NCBI RefSeq assembly: GCF_028389875.1
Contig: NC_084687.1
Coordinates: forward strand, 4,996,157 to 5,060,156
From: Rhea pennata
Taxonomy: Eukaryota; Chordata; Aves; Rheiformes; Rheidae
DNA length: 64,000 bases
Direction: 5' to 3'
Positions 52,413 through 64,000 of the stretch are shown piece by piece (within the stretch, counting starts at the first letter, position 1; each line of letters begins with the position of its first letter). The notes beneath the pieces were generated by a model that was given only the letters and a program-made list of their open reading frames with translations, was not told the DNA's origin and searched no databases. Made by a program: the position numbers and the translations under genes.

Positions 52413-54664
52413 GTTCCTTCCCTCTCCTGTTCACTTTAAGCAACGTCGGATTCTTCTCCCGCTTCGGATCGCGCGGGCGGGCGGAGGCAGGATGCAGGGC
52501 GCCCTGACAGTTCCCCAGAGCCCTCTCGGAGCTGCCCAATGGGTATTTTCCCCCTGCTTGTTCTTAGCCATCGATTAAGGGTCCGTGGAGGGGAAGGGGA
52601 GGGGGTGGGAGGCAGCCGGGCTGGGCGACCGCCGGGCAGGCGATGGCCGCAGCCTCTTCAAAGCCGTGCACGGAGAAGGACGCGTTTTCCGTGGAGGCCT
52701 GAAAGGTGAAAAGGAAGGAGCCAGTGCCCGAAGGAGCCGGTGCCCGAAGGGGCTGCTCCGCGCAGTCGAAGCCCAGCTCCCTGCCAAGCTCCTGGGAAAA
52801 CAGTCCACCCAAAGCCTTGGGAAGGATGCTCGTGTTGTCCTTTGAAGGTAAGGAAAACGGCCCTGGCTAGTTGCAGCGAGCCGGTCGGGATGTTTGCTGG
52901 ACCCCAGCGTAGCAGGGAGCGATGCCATGGTCCCGGGGCGCCGTTTTGCAGGAGAATCGCTCAGCTGCAAGCTGAAGGCCAAAATCGAGTCTTGCTTGCG
53001 CCCCCGCACCCTTGTTTGGCCACGGCTCCGCGCTTCGGGAGCGCGCGCAAGCCGTCCCGGGGGAGCTCAGCACGCTGCTCGCCGGTGTGAGGTTACCGGC
53101 TGGCTTTTTGCAAGACTGGGCTTTTTGTCTGGGCTTGGGCTGAACCCCAGGGATGACATTACTCTGTGCCTGCCTTGCCCGGTTAGGTTACGGTCACGGG
53201 GGTGAAACCAGTGCGTTGCCACCTCTTATCAAATTACCATCCGCAAGGGAGGCTGCGCCGCCCGCGCGCTTGCTCTCACCTTGCCCCAGCCGCACGGTTT
53301 AACACCTCGGCGTCAGTCGCTCCCTGATGAGCGACCGCAGGAGCTCCCTGGGCTGGGATCCCGCGGGGCGCCCCGAGATCGGGAGGTTACGGCACGGCCC
53401 CGGGCCCGGCAGCTCGGTTCCCGCGCTGGGCTCTGCTCTCCTGCGGGAGCCAAAATACAGCGAATAAACACCGGGCCTCCGGGCCAGGGGATTCTTGCTC
53501 CGTCGGCCTAGACTTGGGAGGGCAAAAGCTGCTGGACGGCACGGTGCTCCACCTCGCTGAGGATCCCCGCTTCCCCCGGGGCGCCTCCGGCAGCCCTTCT
53601 CCCTAGCCCGGGCACCAGGACACGCAGCTTCTGGCCAAGAGCAGCCTGCCGGGGCCAAAGGCGCCGCGTTAAATCGCCCCGTGACCAGCCACGGGCCGAG
53701 CAGCGATTTGGGCGCTGGGGCTCAAGTCAAAAATAGTTTTATAAAGTCAAATGCAGCAAGAGATCAGTTCCTGATCTGCCCTAATCCTATTTCAGTATTT
53801 GGAGAGGCGCCGCGGGGATAACAGCGGCATTCCTAGAAACAAGGATTCCTTCCACCCAGCCCGTCCCAGCGGCCGCTTGCAGAAGCGCCTTTGTTTGCCG
53901 GGGCAGCCCCTAATCCCAGTCGCTCCTCAAACACCGACTCGTGCATCAACATAAACATTCTCGTGAGCCGCTCCAGTGGGCCAGGCCTCCCCGGACCCCT
54001 CCGGAGCCACCAGCGTCTCCAGCGATCTCTGCATGTGACACAGCTTTCAGGCCCGAGAGCTTTAGAAACCAGCGCTAATTCATTCCTGCAGGTAAGAACT
54101 AGAAACCTGAAGAGGACCAGGACCAAACGAAGTCTGCTCGGCAGACACAGGGTTAACAGCTCGCTGTACACACCTCTTAACTTTTAGCCCAGGGCAAAAT
54201 CTCTTTGATTACCGTGGAATTACTCTTGCACATTCCCTAAGGGTACATAGGATCAGGGTCCACGGGAGATAAGCTCACCTGATCTTGAAAGAGCCCCTTC
54301 CTTCTCCAGCAACCCCACCGTGGGGACAGCAGCCCCTCGACTGCGCGTGCCCTCAGGTCCTCGGGGCAGCGTCCGTGCCAACCGCAGGGAACCGTCTAAT
54401 CCGACACTAAAACCTAGGAAACTAGAAGGAGCTGTTCCAGGCCGGGGCGAGCGACGCGGAGGTTGTTGGAGGCTTTATTACGCACCCAGCCAAGAATCCC
54501 GAGCCGCTCCAGGCTCTGCTCTGTCAGGTAAATAAATCAGCTTTTATTACTTTCCAGTAAAGAATTTCTCCCTATTTCTTTATATCTTAATCCAGTGCAA
54601 ATTCAAAAGGGAAATACCAGCAGGGCTTTTTGTTTTCATTTGGTTTAAAATTCTTTAAAAAACA

Positions 54665-54670
54665 CTTTAT
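54665..54670 (-). terminator. Possible polyadenylation signal of an unknown minus-strand transcript
   Basis: AATAAA on the minus strand, about 60 bases after the end of an open frame whose first in-frame ATG begins MTDMQGFVFLGVNLLGFLLH. It could mark a small or non-coding transcript. Confidence 0.2.
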
Positions 54671-57600
54671 TCACTACTGCACAGGTTAGGAAGGAAGGGG
54701 AGAGCAAACAGCCAAACACCAATGTTTTCTTCAGAAAAACACTTGTGGTTGGTGTTTCTGCAGAGGGCTGTGGGAAGGTGCCCCAAGCACCAGGTGCCAC
54801 AGGCTCTGCACCCATCCTTTCTGGGGACCTGGCGGGATGTGGGTGCACCCAGCCTCCCAAAGGACCATCCTAACAGCAGATTCAATCCACTCAGATTTTC
54901 TGGCTCCGCAGCCCTCCCCACCAGTGCAGAAATAGATTTGCGTAGCTCCGTGATGCTTAGGCATATGGAGGAGATGGAGAAGAAAGCCCAGTAAATTTAC
55001 TCCAAGAAAAACAAAACCCTGCATATCGGTCATCTTCTGCGGGCACGCGGCCTCCAAAACGCCCAAGAACAGCGCGGCGCCGGGGTGCGCTGGCACGAGA
55101 ACGCACAGCCTGGCCGCGCTGCGGGCACGGGCCGAGCACGTGCTGCAACCCCGGCGCTAGCCGAGGTGCTCGAGGACGGTGCGGGAAGGTTGGGTTACAG
55201 CACTGGCAGGCAGGTGCCAGGGCGCGGTGCGCTCCGAGCACAGGAGACACGCTGTCCTAGGCCTGCGGGGAGCAGAGCAGCCCAGCCGAGTTTTTAGTAG
55301 AGAGGCTGCAAGCTCAGAAATGACAGCATTTGACTAACGAGCCCTCGTGCACGAGGCTGGGAGACCCATCCGCGAGGTGCAGAGGGGTCTTCCCTGCGGA
55401 GCGCGCCAGGGTCGGGAGACGGCTCGCCATCGCAGCCCACGCGTAGCGGCCACGGGTGGACACAGTCCCGGGAAAAGGGCAGTGCTAGGTGAGCAATGAT
55501 GTTACATCGCCACTGCTGTTAGGTTTAATCACGGTGACAGAGGAAGTCTGGCACTAGCTGCTGCCTGATACTACAGCTCCAAGCCTCAGCAAGGAGGACT
55601 TAGAGTTCAGGGGAAGATAAATCAAGGCCCGGGACATTTATTGCACAAAGGTCACTTGCGTGGCGTCTTCACGAGTCAGATGTTAGGAATGTTACAAAGC
55701 TGGGCGTTTCTGCAAAGTGCTGCCCGATTGCACTTGCCCCAGATTCACCTCCCCGTCCTACCGCTGATTCTCAGGCGGGGAGGCAGAGCACCTTCGGGCC
55801 ATGACAGGAGGCCACGGGGAAGCGAAACACCACGTCCCGGCTACCGACCTGAACCGGCACAGCGAGGCGGGGACAGTCGCCAAGGGACGCTGGCCGTGCC
55901 TGCGCGCCAGTACAGTCAGCACTGCCGCAGAGGCCCCCGGCAGCGGGAGGAGAGTCCCCGCCTTGCACCGGGTGCTGTCGCATTGGGGTGGCACCACCTG
56001 GTGCAAAGGAGACTCTCCCCAGAGCTGGAATAAGCCACCCGCCGGGAGGCTCCTGGACAGTTCTGGCACCACCTCCTGGACAAAAGCTTTTTGCTTTCCT
56101 AACAAAAACAAGACCAGAAACCTGAGATCAGAACCAGCAAGCAAGGCACTTCCCAGGGGCCCAACCAAACACATCAGTAAGATGCATTTCCTGCCCCTCT
56201 CCCCAGTAGTTAATTCACAACAGATTGAGCTAAAAAGAAGTCGCAGCCTGCTCCCCCTAGCTTCAAGCTATTACATACCACGTCCTCAGTACAGTGCTCT
56301 CTAGCCTCACTCACCAAATTGAACAAACTCCCCCTCCTGGGGCCAGATGCCAAGCTAAGAACATGACACCCATTACACCTGAGCCTTCTCGCTTCGCGGT
56401 GCTGTCAGTCACTGGGCTCACAGAGGAGCACGCTTCTCTTGGCTTCCCACTGTAACAGAGAAACTAGTCGTCACCTCAAGTGTAAACTACTTGTAATTTA
56501 ATGTACAGTGCCAATGAACACAGCTGCTGGGAGCACTAGTGGGTGCTGCTCGGTGGATCCTACTGAGCCGCTATGGTGGAGCCCAGACATTAAGATCGCA
56601 AGCAGATGTTTAACAGCCTTTTATAGCAAATCTGAGTAACACATTCAACATCAGGCATGGCAACCAAATGCTTCTTTATCTACCTAAGACTCATCGCTTA
56701 CATAAGGCTTGTTACCATAGCTCCTAACAACCTATATCATAGGAGACGCAGAAAGCTGCCACCAGAAAACCATTCCCACCGCCCCCACTCATTCTGAAGG
56801 CAAAATCGTCCTAATCTGCTTACGCTTCCCCCTTGCCAGAAGGGTCTGGCTTCACCTCAGTCCTGGTCTATGTTATTTTAGCTGAGAAGCAGTCTGAAAC
56901 ACTCAGCTTAACATAAGCCCGTGCCTCACCAGGAAAGGGAAAAGCGAGTGTTGAATACAAACAGAGCGAAAGCCCCTGCCAGCTCCTCGCTTCTTTCTCA
57001 GCACAAAGTCTGTGCAAGAAGCCTGCGATCACAACCAACTTCTCTCAGCCAAAGACTGCTGTTTCCTTACAAAAGGGCTCAAAGCCTGCATAGCTATTTG
57101 CCGTTTCTCAAGAGATACCTCATCTTTCAGTGAAAGACGAATAAGCTACCCGGCATTTCCCACAGAGTAGGGCCAAACACACATGTAGTTGTCATGTGGC
57201 AAGTGGGATATGAAGAGCTGCTCCACAGTAATTTTAACATACTTACTCTCTTATGCCAACTGCATTGGGCATCAAAGCACTATTTTACAACTAGGATCTT
57301 TCCTTTCTCCTGATGTTGTTACTGTATCAGCTACTCTTTACAGCAGCTATCTTCTCTTACAGACAGATGTTCAAGATATTGCCATCCAGAGCTGTCCAAA
57401 CCATCTTTGACAGAGATTGCAGGAATTCGTTCTTCAGATCTGTGTTTTACAGCTGGCAGGTTAGTGCAAAATCAATCATTTGAACCAGTAAACTATGCTG
57501 AGAAAAACATCCTTCTCCACAGCCTCTGCTATGAAGGCTGTTAACACACAGAAGCTTAGTCCAGCCCGCTCAAGTGAAGCTCTATGCACTGTATTTTTTA

Positions 57601-57637
<37 letters not shown>

Positions 57638-57648
57638 TATATATATTT
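57601..57648. repeat. Compound TA-CA-TA microsatellite
   Basis: (TA)8, then about eleven CA units, then (TA)5, in the AT-rich intergenic segment. Confidence 0.85.
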
Positions 57649-60124
57649 TGCTAAAAGCAACACCTAGCTATTGTAGCAGGAAGAATGGGGAAGGCTGTTC
57701 ATGTGTCTAACAACAGACTGTATGCCATCATGAAAACAGCAACAGGGAGGCAAGGAAAGCGATGAATATAAAATGGGCTCATACAGCCAGGACAGCTTCA
57801 AAGTAACCAACGCTTTTACCGCTAACATACTTAACTTGAGCATTAGCAGTAGGGGCAGATGGATGCCTGCTGCTGATGGGCTCTAATACTTTATACCCTC
57901 AAGACTAACGGACAGCTTTTGCAAGACTTATCTCCTCCCACCCTCACCCTTCAACCCAAAGCAGGAGTCTTCTGCACCCAGTGACGTAAACAGCCAAACA
58001 CTGAAAGATCTTGGATTACATCTGAGTTACAGCAGACCAGCTCTAGGCTCTGAAGAGGAGAAGCTGTGGACTTCCCCTGGAACTGCAATCATGTCATGAG
58101 TCACAGCCCTTCTGCCACTGTCACTTCCTTCTGCCTGTCTGCCAGCTTCAGAAGAAACTTACCTTTTGGGGACAAAGCAAGCTCTACAGCAATATTAATT
58201 TGCAAACAGTATTTTAGTGGATGTAGTCAGCAGTGACTACAAAAATAGTAGCTTATTTACACCCCACGTGCTTTGCTGACAAACAAGTTCTTAAGTTCCC
58301 TGGAGAAGATGCAGCTACCAGAACAAGAATTCTACTCTAATAAGAGACTGCAGACTTCAGTGGGGATAAAGAAATCCCAGCAGGATTTCTACATTCCAGA
58401 TGGCACCTTGATGCACTGCCAGATACATAAAAGCTTTCATCTTGTGCACCAGCTATATTTAAACTATTACAAAGAATAAAGGGAACATAGCACTCACTGT
58501 TTGTTCCATAGGGCAGATTTTAGAGCCAACAGAACAGGTGAAGATGACTTTCTAGAAAACCATTGTAGTTCACAAGTTAACTACAAAGCTTTCATCACCA
58601 TTTTAAACGGAGTGTTGTATGCCTAAGCATTCTACAAAGTTCAGAAAATGTTTTTACCTAGTCTAGCAGTTTTCTATCCAAGACATCATTACAGAAACAA
58701 GTACTGGACAACGCTCATTCTAGAGATACCTAGAAAAGATGCAAGTGCAAAGTGAAGTATTGCTTGTGCTACAAGACATGAACAAGTAGTACTCTCTCTC
58801 TTATTCTAATGCTTAGCTCTAAATATCACTTTTCTTTAAGGTATTAACTAAAGAAAACAATTTGAAAATTCCCCTCAAAATCTTACTCTAGAAGAGGGGT
58901 GGCTAACCAAATGGCTCAGGAATTCATTCAGGTAATTTCTACGCTACAACCATGTTGCACAAAGACCAACAGGGCTGCACTGCCAGTGTCACTAGCCATC
59001 AAAGCCTCTGCTTTGGAGGAAGCTAGCCCGCTATCCTCAATACCTGGGATGCACAACCAGGCTAGCCTCACTTCCTAGTAACTCCTCCGGGAACTCCAAA
59101 AACCAGTTCCCTTCCATCTGCAAGTCATCCTACATGGCTTCTTCTCCCCATGACTGTGAGAAGAGGTGCATATCTTGCTGCCATCCGACCTACCACCCAC
59201 AACAAAACTGTGTTTCCAACCTCCTTCTTCCCACCCAGAGATGCCAAGAGCTGCTGACCCAAACAGTCAGTTAAGCTGCACAATCTCCTAAGATCCTACT
59301 TCAACATTAAAAAACGTTGGATAATCCTGTGCAAAATTAGGTCTCACTGCACACAGCCACAATTCTATATGCCTGCATATTCCAAACTCATTATCAAACA
59401 TTTTAGTCTAATTCATTAAACAAAACCAAGAAAATAATTCACTGCATTAGAAGTCAGTGTTACACAGCAAAATACAGAAAAGTGTTTCCAGCTCTTCTCT
59501 AATTAAGGATTAGATGTTTGGAACTTTGAGATCACTCCTATTCACAAGACACTTCAAATTAATTTCAAGACAGAAGCCCAAAAGCACTTCAGAGAAATCC
59601 CCTGAAATACCTTCAAACCCACAAAAGTATTCATATATAAGCAGTTATGCTAACCAATAAGTAAACTAAATCTACAATATCCATTTTCAATCAAAGCAAA
59701 CTATCTACAATAAAACAGAACTTAAATACAAGCAATTTCACTTTGTATAGTTCACTTTGTATTTTAGTTTAAAAGCTGAATTCATCAGTATGTTTTACAA
59801 CTACATAGATTTATTGGCTCAGAAGGAAGTTCAAAGGCAAGACTGCCTACAACCTGCTCATTATCACCAATTCTAACAAAAAAAATAGTTGATGTTCTCA
59901 TAAACATCTAAACTAAACAAATTTAAGCTTTAAACACTGAACTGTTCACACATTCTTGTTAAAAGGAAAAAAAAGCACACAGGGCACAGCATCTCTACTT
60001 TATATGCTGATTAGAACCAGTATTTAGTATTATCTAGACAATTGCCACCCGGTTCAGTATGTATATAAATCATGCCTTGTAAAGTTACTTGCCATCACCT
60101 GTATCTTCTTTCAAAGAAAAACAA

Positions 60125-62857
60125 CTCATTATCTTGCAAATATCTTTATTACAATTTACAGATTAGTTCTGAATAGTTTTATATACAGAAATATAACTTT
60201 AGATATAAAAACCCAACAAACGTGACACAAATCAATTAAAATCTGTATAAAGCCAATGTTGAAGGTTTTCTAACTTCTCTAAATCATACAAAAATAAAAT
60301 CTGATAATTACAGTTTTGATTTAAAGTTTAAGTGTTATTTTTACTGTCTCACTCAAAGCCACTTACACATTTACACATCTTGTATGACCATTTTAAAATA
60401 TGGTATCAGGAAAATGGTGACAAATAAGCTTCGCTTGCTTTTAAGTGGCTTTATTTCTCAACGTTTACGATCATAAAGTTAGTGCGAGAATAACTCCCTA
60501 GCACCTTACATTTGACACTTGGAAAACATTAGGTTTGCAGGGGGAGGAGGGGGCAAACACTTACACAAGCAGATAAATTCCAATGAAGACAGGATTTCTT
60601 TGATGTTAGAAGCACTTTTGGAAGCAGCAGCTTTTAATCTAGTTTGTATCTAATTTGTGTATTGTGTTCGGTTTCAGCTGTAGTCCTTTCCTAGCTGTTG
60701 CAAATAGCACACCAGTATCTGTGCGTTTATATTATTCTAAGGCTTCTTACAAACACTGGTAAACTAAGTGAATTATCTGGAGTAACTGAAACAGCAGCAA
60801 GTTCTCCAAGACCAAAGAAACTAGCTGAGTCGGGGGGTAGAGAGATGGAATCTGAATCATTTTTACCAAAGGCAATAAAAAACATTTTTACTTATGAGCC
60901 ACATTTGGACTTTAACTCAAAAAAGCTTTCTATTATAATACATTTATCATCCTGCATGCTTTAAATGAAAAGCTGAAAATTTGTTATCAAATATGATACA
61001 GAAAAACTTTTAGAAATTAAAATTTTCATAGGATTTGAGAGCATGATTTAAGATTTCACAGACAAGATCTTTTGTAGGAACAGAGAACCTGACCTTTTTA
61101 TTGCACCAGGATTAAACACAAGTGTTTCATGGCTTTCAAGACTGCCTGAATTTAAGTCATATTTTAAGTCTGTGTGACGACTCTACTACAGTTCACTGCT
61201 AAGCCTCTGACTTTCGCAACAGTAACACTTCTAAATTATAGCAGAGAAAAATAATTTTTAAATCCAAATAATATACTTTATGCAATGAGAACAACATGTC
61301 AAACAAGCTCTGAAATTTTCAAGACAGAATTAAAAGTAATGGCCAGAAAGATCACAAGATAATGCAGAAAATTCATTAAAGTTCACAAAGCCTGTCTTTT
61401 GGATATGCTCTTCTCTCCATGTATCCTTATCTTTCTCTTGAAAGAAGATTTCAATTTACTGAGCTTATACATCTAAATTGTCTAGCTTCTCCCTTCCAAA
61501 AGTAAAGCAATTCTAGTCAGCTGCTGAAGTAGTAAATCATCTATTCAAGCAACTTCATGAAAACAGATCTGAATCCTTTAGATCTATCTGTTCTATTGCA
61601 CTCCCTCAATACTGCTTAGATAGCAGTCACCCAGCATCCTTCACCTCTTAAGAGCATATCTAAATGGTGCTGCCTTTTTATTTTAGCTGAAAAATCATTA
61701 AATGTTTTAGATTGAGAACACAAATAAGGAGTGTTTTTATTCCACCCAGGACTTCTCAACTTCCAGACCCAAACTGCAGTTATTTTGGTAGTAGTTGAAC
61801 AAAAGTGCATACAGAGGTATTAATACTGGCTTTTGGTAAAGAATGCAGAAATTTGTAACCTTAGATTTCCGTAAGTCAAAGATAACTCTCCTTACAAGTA
61901 CCAGAGCAAGTACATTGGACACAAGAAATATGAAAAATCCTCCACTTGAATCCATCTTCAGAAAGTAGAATCAATTATGGTGAAGTTACTTCAAGAGTAA
62001 CCAAAGAACTAAGGCTCAGTTCCGTATGCATGGGTACACCTAAACTCAGATTAATCCCCATAGTTTCACACACATCTTTAAGTTTAACTTATCAATCAAG
62101 ATGAGGCCTTTCAGTGTCCTGAAAGCAAACAATGTTGGTGCACAAGCAGCCTACACCCTTTGGAACAGTACCAAAGATATTATTTATATAAAAACAAACC
62201 AAAGGGCTCATAGTGCACCAGAGTTCACCTGAACCCCCCAGTGTTCTGGACCGAATATTAAGACAGAGTAAAGGTTATGTAAACACTCAAACACCAAATT
62301 ACATGCAAAATTAGGATCTTAAAATGAACAAAAAAAGTATCTACTTTGAACAGTAAATTTAACACTAATAGCTAGTAAAATTCAAGATGCTTTTTTTTTT
62401 TTTTTTTACGAGTTAAAGAAAATAGAGAAACACAAGAAAGTAGCACATATTTTCAAACTTTAAATCAAAACTGCAATAACTGGGTTCTGAGCCCCATAAA
62501 TATTTCCTTCAAAATAGGTTTTGCTTTTTCAAAGTGCAAAATTCAAACTTAATAGCCATCACTTCCCAACATACGGCAGACAAGGCATTTCTGGAATGGA
62601 TTTAATCTAAACCAGTCCATTTCTCAAGTGCTACTTAAAAGGAATGCAATTATACCACTCTATCTTTGATGATACTCAAAAGGTTTTGTTTAGATACCAA
62701 AAGGGGACACACACTGGTAAATTCATTGGCTGAATATTAAACTGGGACAAAGTGTTAAAATCCCACCCTACCCCATTTCAAAACACAGGCAGCTGCCATT
62801 TTTGTTTTGAAGGTGTTTATGAGTGTCTAGGTCACAACTACCACATCTTTTAAGGTG
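60125..62857 (-). other. PPP1R15B: PPP1R15B 3' UTR (inferred extent)
   Basis: AT-rich sequence between the stop and the probable polyadenylation signal. It contains a 17-base poly-A/T run (62391-62407) and many AT-rich words. A 72-codon open frame at 61737-61955 with two hydrophobic stretches is discussed as a finding. Confidence 0.55.
60145..60150 (-). terminator. PPP1R15B: Probable PPP1R15B polyadenylation signal
   Basis: AATAAA on the minus strand. It would give a 3' UTR of about 2.7 kb, close to what I recall for the mammalian gene. Other AATAAA hexamers lie at about 60451-60456 (shorter UTR) and about 59808-59813 (longer UTR). Confidence 0.5.
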
Positions 62858-63070
62858 CTAGAAGAGATCAAGCCTTTTGTAGTAAGTTTCTTGGAGTCTA
62901 TTAAATACTTTTCGTCTATGCTCTATTGTTAAGCAGTATCCTATGGCATCTTCTGTTTCTTGGATACGTTTCTGGAACCTGCATCCATCTCGCGCAAGTT
63001 CTTCCCAGGGTCCTTTACGATCCTCCTCGCTGCTTATATAATACTCAGTAACTTTTTCAAGGAAGGTTAC
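62858..63070 (-). CDS. PPP1R15B: PPP1R15B (CReP) last exon, partial gene
   Basis: This is the constitutive subunit that targets protein phosphatase 1 to phospho-eIF2-alpha and so restores translation. The exon begins after the acceptor GTCTTCCAG with [18 protein letters not shown], then [30 protein letters not shown] and [12 protein letters not shown], and ends with TAG at 62858. VTF is the second part of the RVxF-type PP1-docking motif, whose basic residue comes from the previous exon. The [11 protein letters not shown] helix is the conserved part that binds G-actin and presents eIF2-alpha. [10 protein letters not shown] and the spacing match PPP1R15B and not PPP1R15A. The gene has two coding exons in mammals; the large first one lies beyond position 64000. 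The visible part is intact, 70 residues. Confidence 0.96.
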   Translation of the reverse strand, partial: VTFLEKVTEYYISSEEDRKGPWEELARDGCRFQKRIQETEDAIGYCLTIEHRRKVFNRLQETYYKRLDLF

Positions 63071-64000
63071 CTGGAAGACAAGCATTAAAGCATTAAGCAA
63101 ACATTCATGCAGAAAGAGCTCAATCCTCATTTGCACATACAATTATTTATGTTTTATGAAAAAGAAGGTTATTAAATGTCTAAACTAACAAAAAACCTCA
63201 AGTATCAACAAGTTCATGCTACACAGGTCTTTGTACCACCCAGACAGTTTATTTTATCTTTTTAAAACAGATAAATTACACTTCAGCTTTAAAAGTGACC
63301 TCACTTCCAGGTGTTGGTTTCTTCCTCTACTGAAAGCAGTGCTCAGCTTAGCAGGTTCTGAACTACGGTCCAAGAGGCCTCCTTAAACAGAGGGAATATC
63401 CCACAATGTTCCAGACTCAAGTGGCCCTGTGAAATAACATACTCCCTGACATCGGTACTGTACTGGAACCTCACATGTACAGTTAATCAATGAGGTTACT
63501 CATTAGGATAAGCCAGAACACTTATTTACAGCTAAAAATGCGCTACCTACCGAGGTCTGATTAGTAAAGCATCTTTTAAAAAAGAAAAAAAAAAAAGAAG
63601 TGTTCTACAGAATGAGCAATCGTCTGAGTCAGCCTGTACTTTAGCACCAGGAAAGGAATGCTACATTTAAGGAAGCAACACTCATTACTATGTAACCGGA
63701 ATAAACCAATCTATTCAGAGCTAGTATGAAATTCCAGAGTATTCAAGTTCATATAAGGAAATGAAATGAACGCAGTGCTTTAAAATATACCATAGCCAGA
63801 ATTTTCCACTCTATCACTTTAAAAAAAGCTAGAAGTAAAACATCAGCATCACTCTAAGATAGACTACACTCTTTTTAAGAGCTATAGAACTATATTAAGA
63901 AAACAAAGAAACCTGTAGGCTCAGAACCAAACTTAACAGAACTTAGCCTATTGCTATAATAAGATTTCACCTTTTCTGTTTTCCAAACAATAAGCAAAAG
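63071..64000 (-). other. PPP1R15B: PPP1R15B intron 1 (partial)
   Basis: AT-rich, no exon seen. The upstream exon is not in the window. Confidence 0.75.

Larger units (their letters stand above)
52020..60124. other. Intergenic region between PPP1R15B and PLEKHA6, including the PLEKHA6 upstream region
   Basis: 52020-52530 is CpG-rich and must hold the 5' UTR and probably the promoter of the WW form. Paired TAATTA words lie at about 52374-52412. From about 53 to 55.5 kb composition is mixed. An AATAAA on the minus strand (54665-54670) follows an open frame that ends at 54731. From about 56 kb to the PPP1R15B end the DNA is AT-rich, with one compound microsatellite. No gene with known similarity is recognised. 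Confidence 0.55.

Noticed and set aside
57495-57710. A 71-codon plus-strand frame spanning the TA/CA microsatellite
   Set aside because: Much of it is microsatellite translation (repeated Ile-Tyr and Thr-His).
58273-58479. A 68-codon plus-strand frame in AT-rich intergenic DNA
   Set aside because: No similarity, no splice or promoter signals; length within chance expectation.

Overview
The window is a stretch of vertebrate nuclear genome, most likely from a sauropsid and best fitting a bird or other archosaur microchromosome. The reasons are very high G+C and CpG density over about 50 kb, spliced genes with short introns, almost no transposable elements, one decayed CR1-like tail, and no kisspeptin gene where mammals have one. 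The gene order GOLT1A - PLEKHA6 - PPP1R15B, all on the minus strand, is that of human 1q32.1. The genes were assigned by recalled protein similarity and checked by matching splice sites and reading phase; no database search was run.

Layout, left to right. (1) 1-2605: intergenic, no gene recognised; a 34-bp minisatellite and a palindromic CRE. (2) 2916-4177: GOLT1A, five coding exons, a 132-residue four-helix Golgi/ER membrane protein, apparently complete. (3) About 4785-7738: 3' UTR of PLEKHA6. (4) 7739-52019: PLEKHA6, 28 coding exons adding to 3834 bases in one open frame (1277 residues). The form reconstructed here has two N-terminal WW domains (51.3-52.0 kb plus an exon at 26.0 kb), a PH domain, a basic/Tyr-rich linker, coiled-coil exons, a proline-rich cassette and a conserved C-terminal tail. 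A shorter form can start at the ATG at 25842, and the 25-kb intron in front of it (26105-51266) holds several first-exon-like structures. (5) 52020-60124: intergenic; composition falls from GC-rich to AT-rich at about 55.5-57 kb. (6) 60125-63070: last exon and 3' UTR of PPP1R15B; its large first exon lies beyond the right edge.

Roles. GOLT1A acts in ER-Golgi transport. PLEKHA6 is a junction and vesicle-trafficking adaptor whose WW domains in this family bind PDZD11. PPP1R15B is the constitutive eIF2-alpha phosphatase targeting subunit. They are neighbours by conserved synteny; nothing in the sequence suggests a joint pathway.

The most useful results beyond the gene calls are: the WW-containing first exons 25 kb upstream of the short start; four in-frame cassette exons, including a 50-residue proline-rich exon; an alternative start exon with matching phase at 28.66 kb; TATA-plus-donor first-exon candidates at 42.7 and 37.9 kb; a GGGGCC-type repeat inside coding exon 11; and three minisatellites. 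No virus-derived element, CRISPR array, tRNA or rRNA was recognised.
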